A stretch of 64,000 bases of DNA from an uncultured Acetatifactor sp. (lineage in GTDB: Bacteria; Bacillota; Clostridia; Lachnospirales; Lachnospiraceae). Under the pieces are notes generated by a model. The model made no database searches. It was not told the DNA's origin and was given only the letters and a program-made list of their open reading frames with translations. Shown here piece by piece: positions 34,705 through 44,739 of the stretch. Each line of letters opens with the position of its first letter. Position 1 is the stretch's first letter. The translations under genes were made by a program, and so were the position numbers. The stretch spans positions 9,700 to 73,699 of the forward strand of contig NZ_CAJUCP010000012.1 of NCBI RefSeq assembly GCF_910585425.1. The letters run 5' to 3'.

Positions 34705-35619
34705 ATGGACAATGTGGCAGCGAGAAAAAAGAAAAGAGGCATGGCAGACAGGCTCTTCGACATCCTGAACGCTACCTTGCTGGGCCTGTTCGCCCTTGCG
34801 TGCATCTATCCGTTCTACTATATCCTGATAAACTCCCTCAGCGATAACAAGCTGGTGGAGCTGGGCAAGATTGTGTTCCTGCCCCGGGGGATCCATCTCA
34901 ATAATTTCAGCGATGTCCTGAAGATACAGGGGCTGCCCCACGCGGTCTTCATATCTCTGGCGCGGACAGTGGTGGGCACCTGCATCGCCCTCCTGTCCTG
35001 TACGGTGCTGGGATACGCCATGACCAGACAGGAACTCTGGCACAGGAAATTCTGGTATCGCTTCCTGATCGTCACCATGTATTTCGGGGCCGGGCTGATT
35101 CCGGGCTATCTGAACATCAAGAGGCTGGGGCTCATGAACACCTTCGGGGTATATGTGATTCCATGCCTGATTGGGCCCTACAACATGATTCTGGTGAAGA
35201 CCTACATCGAGAGCATCCCCCAGTCGCTGGAGGAATCGGCGCTGATGGATGGGGCGGGCTATCTGAAACGCCTGACCCGCATCGTCGTCCCGCTGGCGAA
35301 GCCCATTCTCGCCACGATCATCCTCTTTTCCATAGTCGGGCAGTGGAACGCCTACATGGACACGGTGCTGTACACCAGCGGAACCAGGCTCCAGACCTTG
35401 CAGTCCATCCTGTACCAGTATCTGAACAGCGCCAGGCAGCTGGCGGACATGATGAAGAAGGGCGGCAGGGTATCGGGGGAAATGGTAATGCAGATGACCA
35501 ACCTGCAGAGCGCCCGCCACACCATGACCATGGTCACCATTTTCCCCATTCTGCTGGTCTATCCCTTCATCCAGCGCTACTACGTCAAGGGCGTCATGAT
35601 CGGGGCCGTGAAGGGCTGA
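34705..35619 (+). CDS. Sugar ABC transporter permease (YtcP/MalG-type)
   Basis: This second permease of the importer has 304 residues and six predicted membrane helices. The EAA loop is LEESALMDGAGYLKRLTRIVVPLAKP. The C terminus, YVKGVMIGAVKG, is the usual end of this permease group. The start at 34705 (MDNVAARKK) follows AAGGAGG by seven bases; an upstream in-frame ATG at 34672 lies inside the previous gene. It pairs with the upstream permease and the downstream binding protein. Confidence 0.92.
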   Translation: MDNVAARKKKRGMADRLFDILNATLLGLFALACIYPFYYILINSLSDNKLVELGKIVFLPRGIHLNNFSDVLKIQGLPHAVFISLARTVVGTCIALLSCTVLGYAMTRQELWHRKFWYRFLIVTMYFGAGLIPGYLNIKRLGLMNTFGVYVIPCLIGPYNMILVKTYIESIPQSLEESALMDGAGYLKRLTRIVVPLAKPILATIILFSIVGQWNAYMDTVLYTSGTRLQTLQSILYQYLNSARQLADMMKKGGRVSGEMVMQMTNLQSARHTMTMVTIFPILLVYPFIQRYYVKGVMIGAVKG

Positions 35620-35693
35620 CCTGAGGAAGAGGGAAGTGGGGGACGGGAAAAAGATAAAAAAGAAACGTAAATACATCAAACAGAAAACAAAAT

Positions 35694-35753
35694 AAAAATC
35701 AAAATAGGAAAAATCAAAATAGGAAAAATCAAAATAGGAAAAATCAAAATAGA
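35694..35753 (+). repeat. Four tandem 15-bp A-rich repeats before the binding-protein gene
   Basis: AAAAATCAAAATAGG is repeated four times, the last copy ending in AGA. The array lies between the second permease and the ribosome site of the solute-binding protein gene. It is a candidate site for copy-number change or for RNA processing that raises expression of the binding protein. Confidence 0.9.
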
Positions 35754-35778
35754 AATATCAAAAGAAAGAGGTGCAAAA

Positions 35779-37551
35779 ATGAGGAAGAAGAGATTCAAAA
35801 AGGTACTTGCGACGCTCACAGGCATGGCCATGGCCCTGTCGCTGTCTGCCTGTCAGGGGGACGTGAAGGAAGATGCCGGAACCGGGCAGGCAAATGGGGA
35901 AGTGGGAGAAGACCAGGCCGCGAAAGAGGATGGGGCCCACGATGCGCCGGAACCGGGCGGGGAGGGCGAGATCGTCACGCTGACCTGCTATTTCCAGAAC
36001 GGCAACAACGGGGTGGAGCGCTATCCCTGGTTCGAGAAATACCTGGGGGAGAAATTCGGCCTGTACCTGGAGAGCAGGGTCCAGTCGGCGGACTCATCCC
36101 TCCTGGCCCCCATGCTGGCCAGCGGCGAGCTGACGGACATCATACAGATCGGCAACAAGACGGACGTGGCCAACGCTGTGGCCGGGGATATGCTGTTGGA
36201 TCTGGAGGAGTACAGGGAGCAGCTGCCCCATATCTTCGGAAACGAGAAGTACCAGTCGGCGATCCAGTATGCCAAGGACACCTTCGGCGGTCTGTATATG
36301 ATGCCTCTGCTGATCGGAGAGAGCGGCGGGATAGGCATAGACCCTCAGATGCGGTGGGATCTGTATAAGGAGCTGGGGATGCCGGAGATTCCCGATATGG
36401 ACAGTCTGCTGGACGTGCTGAAGCAGATGCAGGAGCTGGAGCCCGAGACGGCGGAGGGCCTGCCTGTATACGGACTGGGCGCTTTCAATGACTGGGACGG
36501 GAACGGCGTGATGTACTGCGCCTTCGCCAATTATATGGTGTACAGGGGATTTGCGATGGAGGGCTTTTCCTGGCTGGCCTATCTCAAAAACGACGGCAGC
36601 GGGGACGTGAAATATCTGCTGGATGATGACAGTGTCTATAAGGAGGCGCTGCAATGGTTCTTCCGGGCGAACCAGCTGGGGCTGCTGGATCCGGAATCGG
36701 CTACCATGAATTACGAGGGATACACGGCAAAGGCAGGCAACGCGCAGTATCTGTCCACCGTATGGGACTGGTTCTCCTACGGCGACCCGGATGCGGAGAA
36801 CGGGGAGGAATGGTGGGGCCATGCCTCCGTGTGGCCGGAAGATGTGGAAGTCCCCGTGAGCTCCGAAACGCCGGTAGGGGCCAGCAACTGCATCGGAATC
36901 AGCTCCAAGTGCGCGGATGTGGATAAGGCGCTGGCTTTTCTGGACTGGTATTACTCAGAGGAAGGGCTTGACCTTCTGTTCAACGGCCCGGAGGGAATGC
37001 TCTGGGAATATGACGACAGCGGCAAGCGTATTCTGAGCGATCTGTATTACGAAAACGATTATCTGGGAAATCCTTACCAACATCCCGACGGCGGAAATGT
37101 GAACAACCTCCGGGAGTTCTATTTCGACATAGCCGTCTGGCCCACTGCCACGGCGGAGCACGGCCAGAGGTATGAGCTGGAGACCGACTCCTATGCGTGC
37201 GTGAAGCATACGAAATCCAAACTGAAGGAGGATTTCACCGAAAACAACGGAGGATATGCCAGCAGGTACGAAAGAGCGGAAGCGGAGGGGAAGAACCTGA
37301 TCGTGACCAGCCCGGTGCTGAGCTTCGTGGCTCCGGCTCCGGATGACATAGAAGAAATCAGGGGACAGATCGGTGAGATCGTGGTACAGAATTCCTGGAA
37401 GATGGTGTATGCCAGGGACCAGGAGGAGTTCGACGCCCTCTGGGCACAGACCCAGGCGGACGCGGAGGCGCTGGGCGCAGAGCAGGTATTTGCGGACGCG
37501 GTGGCCAGATGGGAAGAGGCCGTGAAGGTCAGTGAAAAATACCTGAAATAA
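35779..37551 (+). CDS. Extracellular sugar-binding lipoprotein
   Basis: This 590-residue substrate-binding protein serves the ABC importer encoded upstream. The N terminus is a lipoprotein signal: basic MRKKRFKKV, a hydrophobic stretch and the lipobox LSAC with Cys25, followed by an acidic Gly/Glu-rich tether (about residues 26-65). The mature part has the two-lobed family-1/LplA-like layout with recognisable ASGELTDIIQIGN and GASNCIGISSKCADVDKALAFLDW segments. The length fits large glycan-binding proteins. AGAGGTG precedes the ATG. The ligand cannot be named. Confidence 0.9.
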   Translation: MRKKRFKKVLATLTGMAMALSLSACQGDVKEDAGTGQANGEVGEDQAAKEDGAHDAPEPGGEGEIVTLTCYFQNGNNGVERYPWFEKYLGEKFGLYLESRVQSADSSLLAPMLASGELTDIIQIGNKTDVANAVAGDMLLDLEEYREQLPHIFGNEKYQSAIQYAKDTFGGLYMMPLLIGESGGIGIDPQMRWDLYKELGMPEIPDMDSLLDVLKQMQELEPETAEGLPVYGLGAFNDWDGNGVMYCAFANYMVYRGFAMEGFSWLAYLKNDGSGDVKYLLDDDSVYKEALQWFFRANQLGLLDPESATMNYEGYTAKAGNAQYLSTVWDWFSYGDPDAENGEEWWGHASVWPEDVEVPVSSETPVGASNCIGISSKCADVDKALAFLDWYYSEEGLDLLFNGPEGMLWEYDDSGKRILSDLYYENDYLGNPYQHPDGGNVNNLREFYFDIAVWPTATAEHGQRYELETDSYACVKHTKSKLKEDFTENNGGYASRYERAEAEGKNLIVTSPVLSFVAPAPDDIEEIRGQIGEIVVQNSWKMVYARDQEEFDALWAQTQADAEALGAEQVFADAVARWEEAVKVSEKYLK

Positions 37552-37574
37552 GAGAAGAGCGGAATGGGGAGAAC

Positions 37575-38930
37575 ATGGGGAAGACGGAAGTGGAAAACGA
37601 TGTCCTGAAGGATGGGGTGTTGCGGATCGTGCTGAATATCGGGGCGCCGTTGCTGGCGGTACAGCTGCTCTCAATGCTGGCTGCTTCCTATACCAATCAG
37701 ATATACAGCCGGTACTTCGGAAAGCTGGTGTTTCTGGTGACGGGCGTCCTGAGCTCCGTGATCGCCCTCTTCCAGAGCGCCTACAGCAGCGTGGCCAGCG
37801 GTACCTGGATCAGGAGCGCCGCGGCCTACGCCGAGGAGGACAGGGGGCGGGCCAACAGGGTGACGGTCAACGCCCTGTACTCCGTGACGCTGGTGGTGCT
37901 CCTGTGCATGCTGGCGCTGCTGCTGGGTAAGGGCTGCATCTTCCGCGCCATGAACGTCCCCTTGGAAATCCACAGGGAGGCGGGCCTGTACTACTATGCC
38001 CAGGTGGCGCTGATGCCCTTTGCCGGGATCAATGCCATGCTGAACACGATCATCACGGCCAGGGGGAGGCGGGGCATGGTCTTCGCGGAGAACCTGCTGT
38101 TCGTCTGCGGGCCTGCCATCGCGGCCATGCTCTTCATCGCGGTCCTCAGGATGGGATTCTGGGGCTGGCTGCTGGGGAGCATACCCGTCACCCTGGCGCA
38201 TATCGGGGTGCAGTGGGCGTTCCTGAAGAAATGCGGAATCGTCGCGGGGTTGAAGCCGGAACATTTCAGGCCGGACTGGGAATCGATTTTTGGGAATGCC
38301 AGATACGGCTGCCTGCTGTACACCCAGATGATTCTATGCTGTATCAGCGAGATGGCCATCTCCATGCAGAGCAACCGCTATCTGGACATGGACGAGATTG
38401 CCACGGTGACCATCCTCCTGCCCCTGACCAGCCCTCTGGCCGTGTGCTCCACCCTGTGCAGCGTCTTCGTGCCCCAGAACTATGGGGCCGGGAAGACCCT
38501 GCGGCTGAGGCGCTTCGTCTCGGGAGCAATCTGGTTCGGGGCCGTCTATGGGGTGGGCTGCGCCCTGTTCCACATGCTGGCCGGGGAATGGTACTTCGGC
38601 ACCCTGTTCGACGACATGGCCATGATAGAACTGGGGAGGGAATATTGGTTCTGGTATGGGCTGGGCTGCATCCCGCTGGCGATGATCTATGTGATCAGGG
38701 TCTTCTTCGACAGCGTGGGCATGGCAAAGGTGTCCATGCTTTCCGGGGCGGGAGAGCTGCTGGGGCGGCTGGTATGCGCATTCTGGCTGATTCCCTGCTT
38801 CGGCTACATAGGGCGCTTCGCGGCTCCCCTGCTGGGCTGGGGGCTGGGCGGCCTGATGATGACAGTGATGTATTTTGCGCTCCGGAAAAAGATATGGGAA
38901 AAATGCGACAGGAACGGAAGATGGACATAA
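37575..38930 (+). CDS. MATE family efflux transporter
   Basis: This is a 451-residue multidrug and toxin extrusion-type antiporter with about twelve membrane helices. Two pseudo-repeats, each starting with a segment such as IVLNIGAPLLAVQLLSMLAA, are visible. The second half starts near YGCLLYTQMILC. MATE proteins export cationic compounds or metabolites with Na+ or H+. GGGGAGA precedes the ATG, 23 bp after the binding-protein gene. Its location between the importer and a glycan-active beta-helix protein suggests cotranscription. The transported compound is not evident. Confidence 0.85.
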   Translation: MGKTEVENDVLKDGVLRIVLNIGAPLLAVQLLSMLAASYTNQIYSRYFGKLVFLVTGVLSSVIALFQSAYSSVASGTWIRSAAAYAEEDRGRANRVTVNALYSVTLVVLLCMLALLLGKGCIFRAMNVPLEIHREAGLYYYAQVALMPFAGINAMLNTIITARGRRGMVFAENLLFVCGPAIAAMLFIAVLRMGFWGWLLGSIPVTLAHIGVQWAFLKKCGIVAGLKPEHFRPDWESIFGNARYGCLLYTQMILCCISEMAISMQSNRYLDMDEIATVTILLPLTSPLAVCSTLCSVFVPQNYGAGKTLRLRRFVSGAIWFGAVYGVGCALFHMLAGEWYFGTLFDDMAMIELGREYWFWYGLGCIPLAMIYVIRVFFDSVGMAKVSMLSGAGELLGRLVCAFWLIPCFGYIGRFAAPLLGWGLGGLMMTVMYFALRKKIWEKCDRNGRWT

Positions 38931-38944
38931 GGAGAGGGCAGGGA

Positions 38945-41191
38945 ATGAAGAGGATTGAGATAACAGACGAGACGGTAGGGTGCAGCGCGGACATCCAGCG
39001 CATCCTGGACGGGAACCGAGGCGGGGAGACAGAAATCGTATTCCGACCGGGAAGATATTTTCTGGACGCAGGCCTGCGGCTTGGAAAAGGGCACAGGGGC
39101 ATGACCCTGCGGGGGGAGGGGAAAGCGCGGCTGATTGGGGGGAGGAGCCTCCGGGGGTGGGCTGTGGCAGAGGACTGCCGCATCGCGCCCCGGGCCAGGG
39201 GAAGGATCCTGGCCTGCAGCCTGGCAGAGAACGGCATCGCCGGTACAGGGGGCATGAAGTCCCGGGGCTTCGACCGCCCGGTGGTCCCCTCCCAGCCCAG
39301 GCTGTTTTTTGACGGAGAGCCCCAGCGGCTCATCCGCTATCCGAAGGGGGAGGCTTTCCTGACGATTTCCGGCGTCGCGGAGCCGGAGACGGATGAATGG
39401 GGCAATGAGGTGGGCAGGCTGGAGGCGGGATTCCACTATGATGATGAAAGGCCCGGGGCCTGGTCGCACAGCGAGGATATCTGGGTCCACGGGAACTGGT
39501 GCTGGGACTGGGCAACCAGCTATGAGAGGGTGGCCAGGCTGGATTCCGGCTGTAAGAAAATCGTAAATGCCCCTCCCTACGGGCTGTATTCCTTCAAGAA
39601 GGGGCAGAGGTTCTATTTTCTGAACATTCTGGAGGAATTGACGGAACCCGGGGAATACTATATCGACCGCGACAAGAACATGCTGTATTTCATGCCTCCC
39701 GCAGGCTGTGAGAAGGGGGAAGTATTGCTGTCCCTGCTGGAGGAGCCGCTCCTGACAGTGGAGGACAGCGATGACATCACGATTTTGGGCCTGCAGCTGG
39801 AAGGAACCTGCGGCTGCGGAATCCGGGTGGAGGGCAGCAGCGGCGTCACTATCGACAACTGTCATATCCGCAATATCGGAAACCACGGCGTGGCGCTGCA
39901 GGGCGGAAGAGGGAACCGGGTGCTCCATTCCACGATCCACGACTGCGGGGACTGCGGGGTAAAGGCCGTGGGAGGGGACCGCCTGACGCTGGAGGCGGCG
40001 GATTTCCATATCTGCAACAACCATATGTACCGGAACACCCAGCTGTCCAGATGCTATCAGGTCCCGATTCTGCTGGCCGGCGTGGGGATGACGGTGAGGA
40101 ACAATCTGATACACGACTGCCCCCACAAGGCAATCATGTACTGGGGCAATGACATGACGATTGAAGACAATGAAATCTACCGCGTGGTGATGGAGACAGG
40201 GGACGCGGGCGCTGTCTATACCGGCAAGAACTATACGTTCCGGGGGAACCGGGTGTGCCATAATTATATCCACCATCTGGGCGGCGTGGGCATGGGGGCC
40301 ATGGGGATCTATAATGACGACTGCGTGTCCGGGACGGTGATGGAGGACAATTATTTCGTGGAGGCCACCCGGGCCGTGATGCTGGGGGGCGGTCGGGATT
40401 TCATGGTCAGGAACAATGTGTTCATAGGCTGTGACCCGGCCATCGAACTAGACAGCAGAGGCGTGGACGGGCATCCGGTCTGGCGGTACATGATGACAGA
40501 GGAGCTGCGGGAAAGGTTCTATCATATCCGGAATGTGGACACCGACAATATGGACGTCCCTGGCGGCGAGGATGTAAGCGGCATAAGCGCCCTCTATCTG
40601 TCCAGGTATCCGGAGCTGGAGAAGATAGACGCATATTTCAGGAAAGGCGACGAGATTCCCGGCAGCGGGGTCATCCGGGGAAACGTATTCCTCCCCGGGG
40701 ATTCCGGGACAAATGTGCGCTGTGCGACCAGCGGCGAGAGGGGGAGCTATCTGTTCGAGGAGAATGTATTCGCCGCCCGGGAGGATTTCCGGGACGCTTC
40801 CTGGGAGGACTGGGAGCTTCGCCGGGATTCCGGCGTCTTCCGAAATGGCTACCTGGGGCGCTCCATGGCCGGAATCGGACTACAGAGAAGTCTTCGTATG
40901 GAGAATCCCTGCAATGTATGCACGGCGATATCGGTGAGAGAGCAGGGGAACGGGCTGACCGTCTGCCTGCGGATCCGCAATCAGGAGCCGGACAGGGCCA
41001 GGGGGACGATTCTGGTGGCGGCCAGAGGAGGGGAAAGCTGTACGGCACGGCAGCTGACATTTGACCTGGGGCCCTCGGAGAGGAAGGAGTATCTGATAGA
41101 CCTGGCCGATATCCGGGAAGGGTTCATACTGGAAGCCAGCTCCCCCACGCCGGGGGTGCGGCCCAGCATCTGCCGTGTCAGGGCCGTCTGA
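38945..41191 (+). CDS. Right-handed parallel beta-helix protein, no signal peptide
   Basis: This 748-residue protein has a predicted parallel beta-helix core (about residues 240-480) with recurring segments such as SSGVTIDNCHIRNIGNHGV, AVGGDRLTLEAADFHICNNHMY and MTVRNNLIHD. This architecture is found in polysaccharide lyases, glycoside hydrolases and epimerases. No signal peptide or anchor is visible, so it appears to be intracellular, in line with digestion after import. The start at 38945 follows GGAGAGGG; another in-frame ATG 24 bp earlier overlaps the MATE stop. Catalytic residues cannot be assigned. A response regulator and kinase follow. Confidence 0.82.
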   Translation: MKRIEITDETVGCSADIQRILDGNRGGETEIVFRPGRYFLDAGLRLGKGHRGMTLRGEGKARLIGGRSLRGWAVAEDCRIAPRARGRILACSLAENGIAGTGGMKSRGFDRPVVPSQPRLFFDGEPQRLIRYPKGEAFLTISGVAEPETDEWGNEVGRLEAGFHYDDERPGAWSHSEDIWVHGNWCWDWATSYERVARLDSGCKKIVNAPPYGLYSFKKGQRFYFLNILEELTEPGEYYIDRDKNMLYFMPPAGCEKGEVLLSLLEEPLLTVEDSDDITILGLQLEGTCGCGIRVEGSSGVTIDNCHIRNIGNHGVALQGGRGNRVLHSTIHDCGDCGVKAVGGDRLTLEAADFHICNNHMYRNTQLSRCYQVPILLAGVGMTVRNNLIHDCPHKAIMYWGNDMTIEDNEIYRVVMETGDAGAVYTGKNYTFRGNRVCHNYIHHLGGVGMGAMGIYNDDCVSGTVMEDNYFVEATRAVMLGGGRDFMVRNNVFIGCDPAIELDSRGVDGHPVWRYMMTEELRERFYHIRNVDTDNMDVPGGEDVSGISALYLSRYPELEKIDAYFRKGDEIPGSGVIRGNVFLPGDSGTNVRCATSGERGSYLFEENVFAAREDFRDASWEDWELRRDSGVFRNGYLGRSMAGIGLQRSLRMENPCNVCTAISVREQGNGLTVCLRIRNQEPDRARGTILVAARGGESCTARQLTFDLGPSERKEYLIDLADIREGFILEASSPTPGVRPSICRVRAV

Positions 41192-41295
41192 GCCTTGCGG
41201 CGCACGGTGCGGGAGGGGAGGCGGTTCCCGCCGGAGGATATGGGAGGGTATGAGCGGAACGGGGAAGGACAGGAGGATGCAAGGAGGTGGGCCTG

Positions 41296-42816
41296 ATGGA
41301 GGCGGACAGCCTGAAGGTTTTCGTGGTGGATGACGATGCCGCTATCGTGGAATGGCTTGTGCGGAACGTGGAGTGGGAGGTCTATGACTGTGAGGTGGTG
41401 GGCTCTGCCACCGAGGCTGCGGCTGCCCTCCGCTATATGGAGGGGCACCCGGTGGATCTGCTGCTGACAGATGTCTGTATGCCCGGGATGTCGGGGCTGG
41501 AGCTGATAAAACGGGCCAAGGAGGGATATCCGCAGCTGTACGTCATCGTCATAAGCGCTTTCGACAAGTTCGAATACGTCAAGGAGGCTTTCCAATACGG
41601 CATCATAGATTATTGTCTGAAGCCCATTGACGTCAACGAGCTGTACGGTTGCCTGAAGTCTGCGGAAGCGGCCTACAGCGAACGGCAGATGCGGCAGCGG
41701 AACCAGGACATGCTGGTGTTCCGCAACAGCATCTTCCAGAGGCTGATAAACGGCGAGGGCAGCGCGGCCCGTCTGGAGGAGCAGTGCAGCCTGGCGGACA
41801 TCGACCTGGACCAGCCCCTGTTCCAGGTGGCGCTTCTGGACATGCGCCGCCTGGAACAAAATGACTATATCCGCGTAGCCAACCGCTTTGCCGGGAAAGG
41901 GCGGGAGGGGTATTATTGCTTTTTCAACGGGCGGATGGATCTGGTCTTCCTGTTCTGGGGCGGAGAGGGCTGCGACAGCCGGGCAGAGAGGGGCATCGGG
42001 GAAATCCTGCGCCTCGAGGGCATATGGGATGCCACGGCGCTGTATATCGGCAGACCGCTCAAAAGCTATCGGCAGATAGCGGAGAGCTATCAGGTCTGCT
42101 GCGATTTCCAGACCGCTGGGCCGCTGTTTCCGGGCCATGTGGTGCGGACCGGGCAGTATCCCTATGAAAAGTACCTGGAAGCCCCAAAGGACAGGGCGCG
42201 CAGAAGGCTGGGGGACTGCCTGAAGCTGGACGACCGGGAAGGGGCCATGGAGGCGGTCCGGGAAATCGCCTCCGCCTGCCCGGGGGAGGCGGACCGGAGG
42301 GCGGAAATCGTCTGCCTGGGAGTATTCCTGATCAAAAACATACGGATCGCATTTCCACACCGCCGCCTTCCCGCCATGGCGGGGAGCGTGGAAGCCCGGC
42401 CCCGGCCGGAGGAGATGCTGCGGTGGCTGGAGGAATTCTGGCGCGGGATGGGGGACGGTGCTGAGGCAGAGGAGGGCGCTTACCCCCAGGTGAACCGGGC
42501 GCTGCGCAGGATTGGGAGCGGTTACGGAGACAACAGCCTCTCCCTGAAGGGACTGGCGGTGGAATGGCATATTTCGGCGGCTTATCTGGGAAAGCTGTTC
42601 AAAGAGCAGACAGGGGAGTTCTTCAACGACTACCTGCTGCGGATCCGGATCGAGGAGGCGAAGCGGCTCCTGCTGGAGAACAGGCTGCGCATGGGGGAGA
42701 TCGCGTCGGCGGTGGGCTTTTCCAATCAGAGCTATTTCAACAGGATGTTCCGCAAGAGCTGCGGGGTTTCTCCGGCCGAATACCGCCGCCAGTGCAGTGA
42801 GGAGAAGGGGCTATGA
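41296..42816 (+). CDS. AraC-type response regulator (YesN-like)
   Basis: This 506-residue two-component response regulator has an N-terminal receiver domain (Asp59 in LLLTDVCMPGM as the phosphorylation site, Lys109 in YCLKPID) and a C-terminal AraC pair of helix-turn-helix motifs (LAVEWHISAAYLGKLFKEQ and ASAVGFSNQSYFNRMFRKS). A long middle segment is typical of YesN-like regulators. It overlaps the histidine kinase gene downstream by four bases. Its likely target is the sugar import operon 33750-41191. AAGGAGG lies eight bases before the start at 41296. Confidence 0.93.
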   Translation: MEADSLKVFVVDDDAAIVEWLVRNVEWEVYDCEVVGSATEAAAALRYMEGHPVDLLLTDVCMPGMSGLELIKRAKEGYPQLYVIVISAFDKFEYVKEAFQYGIIDYCLKPIDVNELYGCLKSAEAAYSERQMRQRNQDMLVFRNSIFQRLINGEGSAARLEEQCSLADIDLDQPLFQVALLDMRRLEQNDYIRVANRFAGKGREGYYCFFNGRMDLVFLFWGGEGCDSRAERGIGEILRLEGIWDATALYIGRPLKSYRQIAESYQVCCDFQTAGPLFPGHVVRTGQYPYEKYLEAPKDRARRRLGDCLKLDDREGAMEAVREIASACPGEADRRAEIVCLGVFLIKNIRIAFPHRRLPAMAGSVEARPRPEEMLRWLEEFWRGMGDGAEAEEGAYPQVNRALRRIGSGYGDNSLSLKGLAVEWHISAAYLGKLFKEQTGEFFNDYLLRIRIEEAKRLLLENRLRMGEIASAVGFSNQSYFNRMFRKSCGVSPAEYRRQCSEEKGL

Positions 42817-44594
42817 GGAAATTGAGGTTTCTGCGGTACTATTATGCCAGGCTGACTTTGGTCAGCCTGGTTTCCGTGTTCTTTCTGGTCTCCGTGGTGG
42901 CCCTGGGCCTGCTGGCCTACCTGCAGTCCTCCCGGACCGTCTATGCGGTCCAGGAGCATGAAGCCGCCCTGCGGGAGCTGGAGGCGGAGCACAATGATAT
43001 CTGGAATAATTATTACAAAGCTTTCATGCCCCTGACGGACAGCTTCTACGAGGAGAGCCTGTACGCGTTCTGCAAGGGGGAGGACTACGGGTATGACCGC
43101 TACACGGTGCGGCGGGATTTCAAGCGTATCCTGGCAGATATCTGCCAGCAGGACAGGAGGATCAGAGGGGTTTATTTCCTGCGCTGTTTTGACGGCGCCG
43201 GGTTCCTGTACTTCCATGAGGGCCAGCAGCTTCGGCAGGTCTCCTTTGAGCTGGGGCCGGAGGTCTGGCCGGACGGGGCCCGGCGGGGGCTGATCGGCGG
43301 CAGGGCGCTGCAGGGCGGCGATGGGGGCACGGAGGAGACGGAGGTGTTCGGAATCCAATCCGGCATCCAGTCTGTCACAAGGGCGGGGGAGACCTATGAC
43401 TATCGGATCACAGTGCTGTACGACCTGAACCGTTTCGACCAGATACTGGCAGGGCATGATATCGACCAGGAGGCCCGCTTCCTGATCGCATCGGCGGAGG
43501 GGATGGTGCTCTATGACAGCATGGGGGGATACTATGGCGGGGAGCCGGTATTTTATGAGGACATAGGGAAAATCGCCGGGGAAGGAGATTCCTTTATCGC
43601 AGGCTCCGTTGTCTACCGGAAAGGCCGGAGGACTTCCGCCAGGGGCGGCTGCATCGTCTTCTACACCATCCCCTCCGGAATCCGGTTCAACGGGGCCATG
43701 GGGCTGGTGGCCCTGCTGGCCGTAGGTATTGTGGCGGTGGTCTCCGTAGCCATGCTCTCCATCAACCGGTTGGCCAACCGGAGGTTCCGGGAGCTGGAGT
43801 GGGGGATGCAGCAGATTGGGAAGAACAATCTGGGATTCAGGCTACCTCTTGGGAGGCATGAGGACGAATTCTTCCGGATTGCCTCCCGGTTCAACAGAAT
43901 GTGCGATGAACTGGAGGACACCATCAACAAGAACTACATCTATCAGCTCCTGCAGAAGAACGCGGCATATGAGGCCCTTCAGGCCAGCGTGAACCCCCAT
44001 TTCCTGTACAATTCCCTGGAGGCCATCCGGGAGATGCTGGATGGCGCGGGGCAGGAGGAAGGGGCTGAGATGGTGCTGCTGCTGTCGCGCATCTTCAAGT
44101 ACCAGATTCGGGGGGAGAGCATCGTGACCATCCAGAAGGAGATGGACGCCCTGCGCAGCTACATCGATTTTTCCTCCATCCGTTTCCGGTATGCCTTCGA
44201 GTACACTGCGGACTTCGACGAGGAGATTCTGGACTGCGCCATACCGAAGCAGATTTTCCAGCCTGTTGCCGAGAATTATTTTGCCCATGGGCTGCGGGGA
44301 GACGGGGAGGACCGGATCGATATCCGCGGATATCTGGATCCGGAGGACGGGATGATCCATGTACGGTTCTGCGACAATGGGAAGGGGCTTACCCGTGAAC
44401 AGGCGGATGCCCTGACGAAATCTCTGGATGACAGCGGAGATAATTCCCATATCGGCCTTCGGAACGTACATCAGCGGCTGAAGCTTGCGTTTGGGGAGGA
44501 GAGCCATGTCTCGATCGTCTCCAACGCGCCGGAGCCCGGGGCCTGCATCCTGCTGGTGTTCGGGAGGACATGGAAGCTGAAAAGCGTGCAGTGA
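42813..44594 (+). CDS. Sensor histidine kinase (YesM-like)
   Basis: This is a 593-residue membrane histidine kinase. There is one membrane helix near residues 13-36, an extracytoplasmic sensor of about 240 residues, a second helix near 290-315, then a HAMP-like linker and the kinase core. The phospho-acceptor is His396 in NPHFLYNSLEAI, the HisKA_7TM/His_kinase form. The ATP-binding region includes CDNGKGL and HIGLRNVHQRL. It overlaps the response regulator (ATGA), forming a coupled pair that should sense an external sugar or its binding protein. Confidence 0.93.
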   Translation: MRKLRFLRYYYARLTLVSLVSVFFLVSVVALGLLAYLQSSRTVYAVQEHEAALRELEAEHNDIWNNYYKAFMPLTDSFYEESLYAFCKGEDYGYDRYTVRRDFKRILADICQQDRRIRGVYFLRCFDGAGFLYFHEGQQLRQVSFELGPEVWPDGARRGLIGGRALQGGDGGTEETEVFGIQSGIQSVTRAGETYDYRITVLYDLNRFDQILAGHDIDQEARFLIASAEGMVLYDSMGGYYGGEPVFYEDIGKIAGEGDSFIAGSVVYRKGRRTSARGGCIVFYTIPSGIRFNGAMGLVALLAVGIVAVVSVAMLSINRLANRRFRELEWGMQQIGKNNLGFRLPLGRHEDEFFRIASRFNRMCDELEDTINKNYIYQLLQKNAAYEALQASVNPHFLYNSLEAIREMLDGAGQEEGAEMVLLLSRIFKYQIRGESIVTIQKEMDALRSYIDFSSIRFRYAFEYTADFDEEILDCAIPKQIFQPVAENYFAHGLRGDGEDRIDIRGYLDPEDGMIHVRFCDNGKGLTREQADALTKSLDDSGDNSHIGLRNVHQRLKLAFGEESHVSIVSNAPEPGACILLVFGRTWKLKSVQ

Positions 44595-44739
44595 AACGGA
44601 CTCCCGGCAAAGGTTTCCCCTGATTTCTATTGAACCCACGCCCAATATGGATTATAATGTACCCATGCGGCAGGCGAAACGCCTTTCTGATGCCGAAAAA
44701 AGCGGGGCATGGCAGTCCCCGGGAAGGATTGGTGGCAAG

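Noticed and set aside
38213..38944. Extension of the beta-helix frame back through the MATE gene.
   Set aside because: The extension is out of frame with the MATE coding sequence, while the MATE protein is well supported there and a good ribosome site lies before 38945.
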